NCBI GenBank assembly: GCA_907164885.2
Contig: OU015491.1
Span: 120,456,431 to 120,520,430 of the forward strand
Source: Dolomedes plantarius
Taxonomy: Eukaryota > Arthropoda > Arachnida > Araneae > Dolomedidae
DNA length: 64,000 bases
Direction of reading: 5' to 3'
Below, in pieces: positions 24,401 to 38,300 of this stretch. Position numbers and translations under genes: made by a program. How positions within the stretch are numbered: the stretch's first letter is position 1; each line of letters starts with the position of its first letter. The notes under the pieces were generated by a model, which saw only the letters and a program-made list of their open reading frames with translations, had not been told where the DNA came from and did not search any database.

Positions 24401-27400
24401 TAATATTTAATTAAAGTTTTATTTTCTCTCTTTCAATTGTCAAAAATATGAACAGCTTTATTATTGAATATAATAGCTTGCCACAATTAATTTGAATGAA
24501 AAAATTCTTCTGTATTTCATTCCATACATTATTCTAATTTAGAAAACCAGTTGAAGGAGAGCAGGAACAAAATGATGCTCAGGTAATATTTTGATTTTTG
24601 CATATGTATATGTGTGTAAAATTTTTGTTGTGTTATATTAGTTTAGTGATTCTGGTGGCCAAATGCCTAGCAATATAATTATGTATTATAAATGTCTGCA
24701 GTTTTAAATTAGTTTTGGTCCATAAGATGTAGTCCGTGATGAAATTTAGCTGTGGTTAAGGCATAATTTTTTTAGTGTTACTTGCATTGTGCCTGTTCTT
24801 TGAACTGCTCGTAGTTCTTGTTTGTTTTAGTACAGGCTTTTATAACAAGGGAGATCTAGATCATATGAAATGGAAACAAAAGTAATGTCAAATGATTTCT
24901 GTGTTGCCTACTAAAATGTAAATGTATTTTCATGTTAAATGTATGTATGAATGAAAGACTACTTGCATCAAGTTCAAGTCATTGTTTTAGAATATCTCAC
25001 TTGGAAAAAGTATATTTTCAAGTTTAAAAATTAGATTCTTCAGATGTACTGTAAAAGATGAGTTGATAACACAGGCTTGCAACCAAAAAAGTGTTTAGAA
25101 ACAAGTAGCAGATACTGATAGATTTTTGGACAATGATTTCAGGAAAATTAGTAAAAAAATTCCATATTGTACCATTTTTTCAAAAAAATTGAAAATTTCA
25201 CAAATTGAAAATTTTGATTTTCGTAGCCACCAATCGATTGTGTTAATTAAGGAAGGGATGAGCATATAGTGTCATTAGTCGCCATTACTGAAGAAAACTG
25301 GAGATTTTTATGTCTCTGGTGCGAAAAAAAAAATGGGAAAAAGAAACAATCAAAAGAATCTGTCGAACTCTTAGGCTCTAGGCTAAAGCAAAATAATTTA
25401 TTGGCTCCTAGTACCTCTTTCTCATGGTTCAGAAAGAGAGACACAGATTTAGTTCCATACTTTTCTCAAGATAGTGGTTTGGTTTACTGTAGCAATGTCC
25501 CTGGATTGATGGAGAATTTTAATATACAGTAAGAGGTGAACAAGTGGAGGCTCTTTATTGACTCCTCAAAAAGAAGCCTCAAAGCAGTGCTTCTGCCTAA
25601 TGGCAGCAAGTATGCTTCAGTGCCATTAGGAAATTCTGTGTACCTGAAAGAATCTTATGAGAATTCAGCTTTGATTCTCACCCATTTGAAATATAAAGAA
25701 CATGGATGGATGATATGCGGTGATCTAAAAGTGCTTTACATGCTTCTTGGACAACAAGTAGGAAACACCAAGTACCCTTGCTTCTTGTGTGAATCGGATA
25801 GTCGGGATAAAAAGAATCATTGAATCAAAAAGGAGTGACCGCAAAGGAAAGCATTAACACATGGAAACAAAAATATAGTAAAGGAAAGTTTGGTTGATCC
25901 CAGGAATGTCCTTTTGCCTGCACTTCGCATCAAGCTTGGCTTGATGACACAATTTGTTAAAGCTCTATCAAAAGAAGGAGAGTGCTTTAAATACCTACGC
26001 AATAATTTTCCAGGACTGTCGGAAGCAAAAATAAAGGAATGTGTTTTCATAGGTCCAGATATTCAGAAACTTTTTAAAGACAAAATGTTTGAAAGTAAAA
26101 TGTTTTTGAGGGAAAAAGAGGCCTGGAGACCTTTCAAGGAAGTCGTCACAAAATTCCTCATGATTGTTAAGGACCCCAACTATAAATCTGTCGTGGAAAA
26201 CATGTTAATGAAATTCAAAGACTTGGGTTGTTCAATGAGTTTGAAAGTGCATTTTTTAATTTCGTATTTGGAATACTTTCCCTTCTTGGTGCTGTTAGAG
26301 AAGAACAGGGTTAAAGATTTCACCAAGATATCAAGGAGATGGAGCATAGATACCAAGGTAGATGGAACGTCAATATGATGGGGACTACTGTTGGATGCTA
26401 CACAGAGAAGTCCAGCGTACTGACTACAGCAGACTAGGTGCCAAAACGAGCTTTCAGGGAAGAAGGAAACGAAAGCATTAACGATATATGAATCCAGGAT
26501 GTATTAAACCAGCGGTTCTCAACCTGGGGGGCGTGCCCCCCTAGGGAGGCGTAGAAGAATTTCAAGGGAGGCGTGAGTTTAAAAAAAAATAAAAAGTAAA
26601 ACTAATTGTAATTTACTGTACTCAATTTTACGGTCACATGGCTTGTGGTGGCCCAGTGGTACAGCGCGCTGGTTTTCGGTTCTGAGGGTGCTCGCCATGA
26701 AAAATGCCTCCGTTCGTGTCGTCCCTTCATAGGGGGTAATGCTGTCCGCCTATATGGTGCCCCCCACAATAAAATGGGTAGTAAAATTGCTTCGTAGTAT
26801 AGGCGAATGTTTGACAAGTGCCTCCGCATTGAAAAAAAAAATTTGCGGTCACAATGTAACCGTAACGTATTTTCGACATACAAACACGAACACAATAATT
26901 GTCGCACACGATAATTGTCGTAGCTACAATGTCAGAAAAACATTCCGAAGACTTATGATGAAGTAAGGGGGTTTCACAGAAAAGATAACTCTTTGGCAAC
27001 GCCGTCTTCAGAGTTCAGAGCCAAACTTTTCATCCTTTCCAAGATTGAACGACCTCCTCGATGATAAAAAAAAAATCTCCCATTGCAACAGATAAATGAA
27101 TTGAAGGACTTTATATCAGGGCATTTGGTAGCATTGCAAAATGAAATTACAGACCACTTTCCAGATATTAGTTAGTTGAGGCGTGACCTCACATCAGTGT
27201 TCAAAGGGGGGCGCAGAGCCTGGAAGGTTGAGAACCCCTGTATTAAACAATGGTAGCCCTTAAATGTTCTGATTAATATAATTTCTAATTAATATATATT
27301 TAGCATATCATTTCCAATTGTTTGATATATCAATTCATTCGTAAATAAAACACTTAAAAATATTTTGATAAGACCTTCTTCTCCCCAGAATATGTACAGT

Positions 27401-30400
27401 AGGCTTTCTTGTCCATATATTCAAGTCCATTTTGTGAAAAATCCTTACGTTATTGAGAAAAATGGATGTCATATTTGAAATCAGTGCACAAAATAATATA
27501 AAATTCTGTCATTACATTGCAAACACTTTTCTATGACTCAAATTTTGCAGGCCTGTGTAATCATCTTGTATGCATTGGTCACTTAAACTCTTAAAAGCCT
27601 AAAGCAGAGTTGGTTGCTAATTGCTTGGAAATCTGTGTAAATTCTGCATCAGTGTATGCATTGATGTTCAAAAATTTTAATTTTTAAGCTTATGTAAGCT
27701 GTAACATATCTAAATTGTGGTATTTAATTTTTAACCCCGTCATAGTTATTTGTGTTTTGCAGTTAAAATGTACTGTTTATACATACAAATTTCAATATTT
27801 AAACTGTCATAAATATTTGTAAATTATATTGAAATTGTGTATATTTTTTCTTTTGTTCAGCAAAATATCATTTTATGTGCTCCATTTTTTAAAAGAACTT
27901 AAAATTTTTTATACTCTTCATTGTATTAAATTAAAAAATATTGAAAATAAATATTTTTATAATTAAAACCATGAAATTCTTATATTTATCAAAACTAAAA
28001 TTGTCTAGGAATGTCAAAAAAGGTTTTGATATTTTTTTTCAATATTGTGTCTGAACTATGTTATAATTATCAAATGTATGTGCATTTGTATCACTTCAAG
28101 ATAACCTCAGAGTTCGTGTTTTGTTAAATAATGTTGAACAATGTTCTTTCTGATAATAATTAGACAGTGTTCTCCTGTATTATCTTCAATACAATAACAA
28201 ACTTATGTAAGTTACACAAATCTTTCAGCAACAACCTCCAATTTCTCCTGAAGAAGAGCAGTTTAAAGATACATTATGGGAAGAAACATACAAGGGTCAT
28301 ACTGACTCTAAACCTAATGGTAAATTTCAGTTTTACCTTTTTCCACCAATCAAATTTGTTTATAATGCTATGTCATTTTTATTTACATGTATATGAATTA
28401 ATTCCAGCCATTAAAATGTTATGATCATTAATATTTTTTTCAAAAATACTGTAGATACAAAAGGGTTCTATAGTTTATTGTGTTATATGAATTTATTAAA
28501 TAATATCAAATATTTGATCATCTAAAGAACTGTCATTAAAATCAATTAAATTATTTGAAGCAAAATGTTTTGTAGCTTCTGTATTTTTTATGCTGTAATT
28601 TTTTAAAAATTTATAAATTTTATGAAATAGGGCCATCATCTGTTGGACTGGACTTCTCATTTGTTGGTTTTAAGCATGTCTACGGAATACCAGAACATGC
28701 TGATGTTTTTCCTTTAAGAACAACAAAGTATGTTAATGTTTTTTAATTGTAAACAGCTTTCTTGGCTTCAAACATACAATCATTTATACATGTATAAGCT
28801 AGTAAAGTAATATTACTAAAATGTATGTATATATTTTATTTAATGTACATATTGACAGTCTTAGAAATAAGTCTTTTAAAAGTTTTTTAAAAATCACCTC
28901 CCAGTGTCATGTTGAAAAATTATTTTAATTTTTAAAGTTATTAAATCTTACAATTGTATTTCTTTTAGTATTTAGATTTAGAAGAATTTTTAATGGTTAA
29001 TATCATTTTATAGAGCAATTAATGATTGTTTAAATTTGTTTTCAATGTTTCTAATAGCAAATTTATTTAAGATGTTCTTTACTATATCTTGTAGTAAATG
29101 ACCTGATTTATTTAGAAAGCCTTTACTCTGTGAGCAGAATGTTATGTCAAAATTTTACATTTAAATTTCTAATTTTTATCTCAAAAATTGTTTAATATAT
29201 CTTACTTTTTGTGTGTGCTTACTAAAATTTGTTACATTATAGTTCATTTTATTGAATTTCTACTGTGAAAGGAATGTAACTGAACCTATATTCAAAATTA
29301 TTGAACCCAAAAAAGTAAAAATGTTATGTATGTTACTTTGAAAATAGGCATAACAGAGGAGAAAATTGCATTTTGGTACTAGTTTGGGTCATTCTAATTG
29401 TTTTGGATTACAATCTTCCAAAATGTGCTGATATTTGCAAGATATTTTGGTAAATTGAGTATGAAGTAATTTTGAGCTGTTAAATATCAGGAAATACTTG
29501 GTGACACTTTTTTTTAGAAAGAAGTTTGAATATTCATTTGTACTGTATTTGTTCTTATTTATAATATTTTAATAATTTTGTTCTTAATTATAATATTTAT
29601 ACTTCTTTAAGTAATTTGTGCTATGAATGCACATGATAAATGAACAGTTCAAACTTTAAAATATTTAAAAATAATTTGAGCTGAATGAATATTAAAAATA
29701 TAAATTATTTTATTGTGTTGTAATTTACCAATTACTGAATAAAATTTTTTTTTTTTTAATTAGATTTGTGTTGAATCAGATGCATCCATTTTTAGAGAAG
29801 GTGGTTTATACATCTTAAAGAGTAGTTTTGAAAACTTTTGACCATTATATAAAAACTATGTGGTAGACTCATTACAGTTATTTGGTTAGTAAGTTAGTAT
29901 TGTACTAACTACCATGCCATACATTTGACTGATATTTTATAAAAGGGATCCATTTTTTTTTTAAGAATCAAATCCTCAAGAACCTATATCTCTTTTCTTC
30001 TTATATTTTTTCTTATTTCTCTTTTCTAACCACTCTTGTGTGTTTACTGGCTTGTACTGGATTATTCACTATTATGGTGATTATTCGCTCGCTGAAGGAA
30101 CTTGCATGCAAGAATGTGATTGTGCTAACTTATTCCTGAAGAATCTTCTTTTCTTACAACTTTAATGAGTCTTAAGGAATTGACTTTTTAAAGATGGTCC
30201 AACTACATTAGAAATTATGGAACGACTCCATACTTTTGAGTCAAAATTCATAAAAGAAGGTGATAAAATACAGAAATCAGTTTTAACCAAAAAATATGTA
30301 AATGTAATACATAACATTTATTTTTATTGAAAGGAACTGTTTATAATGTGTACTCTGTACCCCTGGAAAGCTTGTGCTTGAAAGAAAAGAAAAATCCTTA

Positions 30401-32262
30401 ATTATGATGTTTGAATGCAAAGAAATTTGAAGGTTTCTCTCATAAATACTATGCATAATATAATTTAATCTTTAAACTCATTTTCTGCCTGAAATAACAA
30501 TACCATCAATGTGTCTGAAGAAAGTACTAAAACTCATAAAACTGGATAACTTTACTCCTAAATGATCTTATGTAATGTTGGAATGTCTACTTTTGACATA
30601 TGCTAAGACATAAGTAAAGGCAAAATAAAGAAAAGTTTTGTTGTGTAATTTTAGCTTTGCATTATACCTAGGGTTTGTGTCATCTTTAAAAGTACTACAG
30701 AACTTCTTATTTTGAATATATATTTTTTTAAAGACCCAAGGGAAGTTTTTAAATGGGACTTATTTTTGTATTCAAGATCTTTTTTTTTTATAGTTTGCAT
30801 TCCAGTCCTTTAAAAAGTACCTATGTTTGGGTAAAAAGTATAAGCATTAATAGTGTGCTTTGTCAAAATACTAGAAATACTTAGCGTGTCTTAGGTGGTT
30901 ATTTAACTTGATGTCTTGGTACATCTTCTGTAGACACCTGTGAACTTTGTGTGTAGTAATACTGCTCTCTTTACATATTTAAATTGATTAATCACACTTA
31001 TGAGTTGTCTGGGCAAACTTCCTCCTTTTGCACGCTTGCTATTATGCTAATGATTTTATTCAGAGAACAATTTCTCAAGAAGTGGTCTGTCATTAAAAAC
31101 TGAAAATCAATAATAATGGCTTTGATGCTTTTTATTTTTCAACTAATTATCTTAACAATAACAGCTGAGAAATGCATTAATAGTTAAGTTAAATATCTAC
31201 CAATATTTGTTATTCAGGATGATAATTTTTAATGTTAGGTCAACATCTATTTAATAAATGTATATCTTTCTTTACCAGGGGATCTACTGATCCATATAGG
31301 TTGTACAATTTAGATGTCTTTGAATATGACTTGAACAATCCAATGGCACTCTATGGATCAATTCCTTTTATGGTTGCTCACAGGTATTTCAAATATTTCT
31401 TTTTCATATATATTCTTTTCAATGTAACATTTGACTCGTAATCAAATATTTCATTTTCTAATGTAAGGATATGCTGTTAACATTTTTTACCATTTTGATA
31501 TAAAGTTCTGGTGTGAAGTCATAATAGATGAAAGTAGAACAAACTATAATTTATAAACTGGAAAAAAAAAGATGCTCAAAACTTGCATTTATGAATATTT
31601 TTTTCTGAAATATTTTGTGTTGATAATGTATCATAATTATAATTTTTTGGGATTTTTTATTATTTCATGTCTGCTGTAATATGTCAACACAAATTAAATA
31701 TTCACGTTTCTTCAAATTTCTTGACAAATATTTTATCTGTTCTTAAAATTATCTGTTAGTGAGATCAGAACTGTTGGATTACTCTGGCTGAATGCTGCTG
31801 AAACATGGGTTGATGTTGAGACATCATCTAACCAGGTTAGAATTTAGTTACATTATATTTATTGCTTCCTTTTTTATTTAGTTGTGCACTTTTTTGATTA
31901 AATGTGCTCTTTTCCTGCTTTAGGGTGTTGTCTCTTCTATTGTGGACTTTGTAAAAGGCAATTCTCAGATTCCCCAAGAAGATACTCATTGGTTTTCTGA
32001 GAGTGGCATAATTGATACTTTCTTCCTTCTTGGTCCTGGTCCTAAAGATGTTATGCATGAGTATGCAAAATTGACTGGAACCACACCTTTACCACCAGTG
32101 AGTTTCTAATTTTTCATTTTATAAAACAAGCCATTTTAATTTTCTGTTGTAGTGACTAAAAAGCTATTTAAGTATGCTAATGTTACATACACTCAAGTAT
32201 GCTTATATTTCAGTATAAATGCATCATTAAAAACATTTTGTTCACACACACACACACACACT

Positions 32263-32341
<79 letters not shown>

Positions 32342-35300
32342 CACATAGCATGTCCAAAATTAAGTGTGAATTACCAGAGTTTGAAACTGTTTGTAGTATT
32401 TGCTAGTTATTTAAGTACTTAAAAAAGCAAATTCTAAGTTATAACATTTTATTAGGATATGTTAGAAATTGAACAAAAACAGAAGGGTATAGTAAAAAAT
32501 AAAATATTTCTTGGATTTAGGTTTTTTATAACACAACACTTATAATCCTTTGATTTTCTCTGGATAACAGCCAAATAGCTAGAGTGCTGTCATTTGGTAC
32601 CAGAATCTTCAGATTCAAGTCCCATGGTTGGCATGAGTGTATATACCTCTTCAGCATTGGCTTGAAACTAGTGTTCATCCCTCTAGTAGTGAAAGGTGAC
32701 CATGGTTCTCGCAGACAGCCAACCACATAATGCAGAGATTGGCAACCTTTTTTACTAGGAAGGCATATTTCAGAAATGAGAGAGTTTGGTGGTCACTGCT
32801 GGTTGAAGAGGAGGAGGGGGGGGGTAATATTTAAACATGAAAATATTAATGCAACATAAATTTTTAATACATAAATTCAAATTTTAATTTAAACAGAACA
32901 ATCTTAAAATTGATAATTAATGCGATATTTGACATCAGAAATCTGCGGCCAACTCTTTGTAATGTGACACATAAGTTGAATTCCCAGTTTTCAGTAATTT
33001 GTCCAAATGAGTGTCAGTGAGATTTAATCGGTACTTTGATTTTAAGCATTTCATATTGGAAAATAAAGATTCACAAACATATGTCAGTGTGCAAAGAGAG
33101 TTCAATTTCAGAGCAGGAAAAAGAAGCTGACTTGCAGCGAGGGGAGAGCGATGCTGTAGAGAGAGCAGGCTGCTCAGTATTTGATTTTTACGGTTTTGCG
33201 ATTTAAATTTTTTTTACTAAAATTATTCATTACAACTATGAGTATTTGTTGTTCAAATATCTAAAATTTAGATATTTCAACGGTAGGCATTTTAAAATTG
33301 TTTCTCGGGCACCGTGTTGCTGATCCCTGACATAATGTACTTATAGCAGTGTTTACAGTAGTGAAAACTGTTTAATGTGTGACAAAATTGTTATATTTAA
33401 GGTTTATTAGTCCTTAATGTCAATGTATTCTTAGTATAATTTTTCAATGTATAATTCAGTTTTTTAAGCCATTATTTATGCAAATTTTGTAGAAGTGTTT
33501 AAATCAAAAGTATGATTTATTTATAACCTTGCATTTCAATCTTCATTAGTTATTTTCCCTGGCTTATCATCAATGTCGTTGGAACTATAGAGATCAAGAT
33601 GATGTGAGAAATGTTGATGCTGGATTTGATGAGCATGATATTCCATATGATGTTTTATGGCTTGATTTGGATCATACCCATGACAGAAAGTAATTTGCTC
33701 ATTTTTTTAATTTAAAAAACTTAACATAAAATTTTATTGTTTGACCATTTATATTTATTTTGAATTTATTTTAATTATAAACTTCGTGTTACCGACTTCC
33801 TGTCTTCACCCCCACCAGTATAGGAAATAAAATAAGAGGGTCATGTTAAAATAGCCTTTATTTCAAGTTAAAGAAAAAAAAAATATTACATGGGTGTCTG
33901 TTTGTATTTGTATTGATGGGCTTAATTAACTGTAATACTGAAATTAGAAACTATGAACAATATATATACATACGTACATACACACATTGAAGAATTGTAT
34001 TGCTGAGAGACTTTTCAGGTAATTTCTCTTCTATAGTCAGCATTGATAGAAGACAAGTTATATCTTAAGAGTGAAGATGCCAAGAATCCCAGAAACTCTA
34101 GAGTTATCTAGAGTTAATCTGGATTTTAGAGTTATCCAGTTTTAGAGTTCCAGATTTTAGAGTTATGTACAGGTAACAGGTCAAAAATGAAGAAAATGGG
34201 TGCACCTTTTTACCTTAAATAAAGAAACCATGTGGTTTATGCTTTTAGGATTATGAAATCTATGAGGTGCTGTATTAAATTCACATCTGCTTAAGATGCT
34301 TAGGTCTGTGGTTCTGGAGAGCTATCTGGAAGGCAGTTAAGTAAAAAATTTAAAAATTTTAAAAGATTGCTACAATGTATGATTAAATAAAAAACATATC
34401 ATTGAAATTATTTCTTTGTTACATAGACATGGTGACTAATAAAATTATTTATTGAGAACATTTTGACCTCTAAATAAAGTTTATTGTTTGGAAGGAGAGA
34501 TATAAATAAGTTGATACTAATTGCGTAATATTTGTTGTAATTCTTTAAAATATTATAACATATTGGTTTCTGTATGCAGAAGTTTTTCTTCAGTTACTGC
34601 ATGCACATATGTGCTCCTATAGTCAAAATTTATGTTTTTAGATTCTATAAATTAGGGATTATGTGTGTGAAATAATGCTGGTACATATTGGTATAAGTAC
34701 ATACATACATGTACATGTAGATACCTATGCATGTATGTATGTACATTTTTGTTTTTTATTGTATAAATAAGGAAAAGATGCTTATAGCTTCCTTATGAAA
34801 GCTCTAAAACTATTGAAATTGAGTAACATAACTACTAGAAGCGCTTATTAAGAGTTTATTAACTAAAAAATGTAAGTTATTCCTAAGTTTTATAATCTAA
34901 TTTTGTTTTCTGAAAGATTTTACTACATATTATTTTACCATTTGAAGTATTACCTATAAAAGGGTGATTTGTTTGAAAATATTCATACTACAGAATAATA
35001 TTTAATTTTTTGCACATTAACTATAGTAGAAGTTCAATAGAAATTCTTTTCATTTTTTGTGAATCCTAGAAAATACTCTCATCATTCTTAAGAACTTCCT
35101 TTTTCTAATTTTTTTTATGTAAAAATATAATTTTAATATAAATTCAGAATTTGCTTCTCTTCATAAACAATCATGTATGTTTGATGCTTCTTTGGGATAT
35201 TTATTCCTACAACACTTTATTATTGTTGACATTATTTATTCACATTATATTAAATTATACACTTATTGTCATACATTTATAATTTTAAGTTTATTTAACA

Positions 35301-38300
35301 TTTTTCCCCTTAAACTGTGCTGTAATTATACTTCATTTAAAATACTACTGTTTAATGTCAAGAAGTTAATATAATGTAGTGAATATGAGATCATATAAGT
35401 ATTCTTTTTATGTAGGTATTTCACTTGGGATCCTTATAAATTTTCTGACCCCATTGGAATGCTTACGAATCTCACATCAAAAGGGCGAAAGATGGTTACT
35501 CTTGTAGATCCTCACATCAAAAGAGATAATAACTATTATATTCACAAGGAAGCCACTGATAAAGGTTATTATGTCAAAAACAAAGAGGGCCAAGATTATG
35601 AAGGTTGGTGTTGGCCAGGTGCTTCTGGTTATCTAGACTTTCTTAGCCCAGAAGTGAGAGATTGGTGGGCTTCAAAGTATGCCTTGGACCAGTACCAAGG
35701 CTCAACTTTATCACTGTACACTTGGAATGATATGAATGAACCATCAGTTTTCAATGAACCAGAGGTTACCATGCCAAAGGATGCAAGACATGTTGGTGGT
35801 TGGGAGCATAGGGATATTCATAATATGTATGGAATGCTCATGGTGAGTAGAAATTGAACAACCCTTTCATAATTTTCCAACAAATATAATTTATTATAGT
35901 GCAACTTAAGATGAAGTAAGGTGTTGAGTTTTTTGTAATATAATGCATAAATTTAAATTTTTTTTCTAGGGTATAAATGTTTGAATTTGTCTTGTGTTAT
36001 AACTGGCTTAAAATTGTCAATTTTTTTAATGTTAGTTTGTATCTTTGTGCTTGATTCTGAAAACACAAATTTAAAATCATGGGAGGATCTGTGATTGTAA
36101 TAATTTCATAAAAAAAATTAAATACCTCTGGAATTTTCATGAAAATTTATGTTAAAAAAAATTCTGAAATTTTATCTAACAGTACTGCTGTAAAGGCACA
36201 ATTATGCAAAAGTTTAAGGGATCTTTAAAACTCTAATTTATACAATTTATATAAACTTAACCTATATTATATTTATCTGTTTTAAAACATGATTGGATAT
36301 TTATCAAGTGAAAGCTTATTATTAAATTCCATATAGCCATATATATTTTTAGTATCAATGTTTTTACATATTAAATGGCTTGACAAATCCAATAAAATAG
36401 TTTCTTATACTTTGAAAGTTATTTTATTTGAAAATTTTTTATAGGTCATGGCAACATATAAAGGACATTTAATGAGAAGTTCAACACAAAGACCGTTTAT
36501 TTTGTCAAGATCTGTTTTTACTGGATCACAACGATATGGCAAGTTTTTTTTGTTTTTTCCCCCTCCTGTAAAATTTAATGTGGTTTTGTTTAAGTATATG
36601 TGGTTATTTCATTTGAATTTCTATAGTTGACATATATTTGATTTAGTTTATTTTGGTTTATGGTCAAAATTCACTGATAATTTAATTGTAACTGGTTGAA
36701 AAAGGTAATTTTTTTTTCTTTTCCCCCAGCCTTTCTAGGGTTGATTCTGTACACAGTAAAAAGTACTAATTTTGTAATACTAATTCTTAATTTAAATTCA
36801 GGGAAATTTTTTAACTTAATTTCTTTATAAACTGAAGAAAGATATTTATTATTTCTATAAAGATTGAAAAGGAAATTCTCTTCTAGAGAAGACATAAAAA
36901 CAGTAGAATATACATTAGCATGTGATTTATTTATTTGCATATTAAGAATATTTGAAGTTTACAGTAGTTTTTATTAGCAGCATTGTTTTATTCTTTTTAA
37001 AAGGTGCTGTATGGACTGGAGACAATATTGCTGATTGGAATCATCTGCAAATTAGTATTCCTATGATTTTAAGTTTAAGTATTACTGGATTATCTTTCTC
37101 CGGTGCTGATGTAGGAGGTTTCTTCCGAAATCCTTCTCCTGAATTGATGCTTCGATGGTATCAAGTAAGTATATATAGTATTTATATTATATTATATAAC
37201 CATAGTACTTATATCGTATTACATGATCAGTCATAGGATTTACCATTTTTAAAAAAAATTACCTTTTGTCTGAACCCAAAAGTGATGTAGTTTTTTTAGG
37301 GTGAATCAACTTTTGAATAAATACAATTATAGATATGTAGAATCATAAAATTTATGCTTTTACGTGGATGTTAAGAATTTTGTAATGATTGGCTTTGAAA
37401 TTTAGGTAAACATATATCTCACCTAAAATTAAGATATATACTGATTAGAATGGTTTGCTATTTATATTTCCTTCAATGATTTAAATTAGTTGTAAGAGAG
37501 CTTTGTCCATCAATGAAACACATCTTGATTGGAGACTGTGTGCTGTAATATTTGAAAGAAAACCCTTTAAATGAGCCTACAAAAAAACAATAGTTACAGG
37601 TTGAATGCTTTAGAATTTTTTCATTAATAATAGTATGCAGAAAATTATTTTATTATAGATGGGAAATTTTTTTAGGTTTATGTTTACTGTTCTCAGCATT
37701 TTTGTTTCTAGAGTTTGAAATACTACTGTTAAGCAGTTGGATTAAATGTCATAAATGTTATTTAAAGAAAGTAAATATAACTTAAAATAAGTTTTCTCAA
37801 GTTGAAAACATAATTAATATCCTTAAACTAATTTATACTAAATTTTTATATCATATTTTTTAACATTATCCTTCCATTTGGGGTTTAAATATTTATATTC
37901 ATTTGGAAAATTTTTCATTCAGTATTTTATATGAAACCAGGCATGTTTAACCTTGTGATGTTTTTATACTTTCATTCGTAAGTTGGCAATCAGCTGAAAG
38001 TGTCATCACAGAAATATGAAATTGGTACTTCTGATTTAATAATTAATATTTAACTATGTGCTAGTGGCAAAGTGATTTGTAAAAGCCTGAAAGACTGTAA
38101 AAGTTTTTACCATATCACTGTGTCGCTTGATATAATGCTGAATCTTTTAGGCAGGAGCTTACCAACCTTTCTTCAGAGCTCATTCTCACCATGAAACAAA
38201 ACGACGAGAACCATGGCTGTTTGATAATGAGTATAAACTACCTATTCGAGAATCGATACGAGCAAGATATGCATTACTTCCATACTGGTATACTTTATTT

